Source: CAIMUM01 sp034429715 (GTDB taxonomy: Bacteria; Chloroflexota; Dehalococcoidia; GIF9; UBA5629). From it: 6,349 nt of DNA. The translations under genes and the position numbers were made by a program. Below, in pieces: positions 6,236 to 6,349 of the stretch; the stretch's first letter is position 1, and each line of letters begins with the position of its first letter. The stretch lies in the NCBI GenBank assembly GCA_034429715.1, contig DAOUFR010000093.1:1-6349 (forward strand), written 5' to 3'. The notes under the pieces were generated by a model. It saw only the letters and a list, made by a program, of their open reading frames with translations, ran no database searches and was not told where the DNA came from.

Positions 6236-6349
6236 CTATATCAGGGCTTGTTTGATTAGCCCGCTGGTAAACATAAAATATGCCCCGACAAAGCAGCCTG
6301 CGGCCAGGGCCAGAACAACGATCGCTATGACAAGGGAAGTCCTGTCCTT
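6236..6349 (-). CDS. C-terminal end of an unidentified membrane protein (5' partial, beyond window)
   Basis: On the minus strand an open frame enters from the window edge and runs 37 codons to a TAG (complement of 6236-6238). It begins KDRTS, continues with an uninterrupted hydrophobic stretch of about 22 residues (LVIAIVVLALAAG onward), and ends FTSGLIKQALI. This is a transmembrane helix with a short tail at a protein's C-terminus. It could be the last helix of a polytopic protein or a C-terminal anchor; the family cannot be told from this piece. Its stop lies 4 bp from the peptidase stop, so the two genes converge tail to tail. The only Met in the frame comes late in the helix, so the start lies outside the window. 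Support is the open frame, the coherent hydrophobic pattern and the neat convergent fit. Confidence 0.6.
   Translation of the reverse strand, partial: KDRTSLVIAIVVLALAAGCFVGAYFMFTSGLIKQALI

Noticed and set aside
6244..6262. Inverted repeat GGGCT/AGCCC with a 9-nt loop after the peptidase stop, considered as a terminator
   Set aside because: The stem is only 5 bp, no T-run follows on either strand, and it lies within the coding end of the minus-strand gene.

Overview
This window holds three same-strand genes for exported or membrane-anchored proteins, the remnant of a fourth gene, and the tail of a convergent gene on the minus strand. It looks bacterial: the starts are GTG, ATG and probably TTG, two translation starts carry near-perfect Shine-Dalgarno sequences, and coding is dense and moderately GC-rich. 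I cannot name the phylum from sequence alone. An environmental, possibly Chloroflexota-like lineage is only an impression. No RNA gene, CRISPR array, insertion sequence or integrase is visible.

Layout. Positions 1-2194 are the 3' part of a long gene for a beta-propeller protein with PQQ-like blades. It continues through an Ig-like region into a beta-rich C-terminus that I do not recognise. After a 49-bp gap, 2244-4646 encodes a complete membrane-anchored penicillin-acylase-family N-terminal-nucleophile hydrolase, with its autoprocessing serine at residue 263. Right behind it (4648-4716) are an ideal ribosome-binding site and 18 codons that read like the first residues of a short-chain dehydrogenase/reductase and then stop; I read this as a truncated gene. 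Positions 4783-6231 encode a secreted M60/enhancin-like zinc metallopeptidase made of a signal or anchor segment, a proline-rich linker, a carbohydrate-binding jelly-roll and a peptidase domain with HEIAH and a downstream Glu. This gene has no good Shine-Dalgarno. Only 4 bp beyond its stop lies the stop codon of a minus-strand gene (6236-6349) whose visible end is a C-terminal transmembrane helix.

How the parts relate. The propeller gene, the acylase gene and the lost reductase probably formed one operon: same strand, short gaps, strong ribosome-binding sites. The peptidase gene starts just after the broken reductase, uses different initiation signals and may have its own promoter, so it looks like a later arrival or a rearrangement joint. 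All intact proteins appear to act outside the cytoplasmic membrane: a surface or periplasmic propeller scaffold, an amide hydrolase and a glycoprotein-directed protease. A shared pathway is not demonstrated. I found no clear evidence of a new defence or mobile system. The most unusual items are the gene remnant at the operon joint and the M60 protein with its apparently leaderless start.
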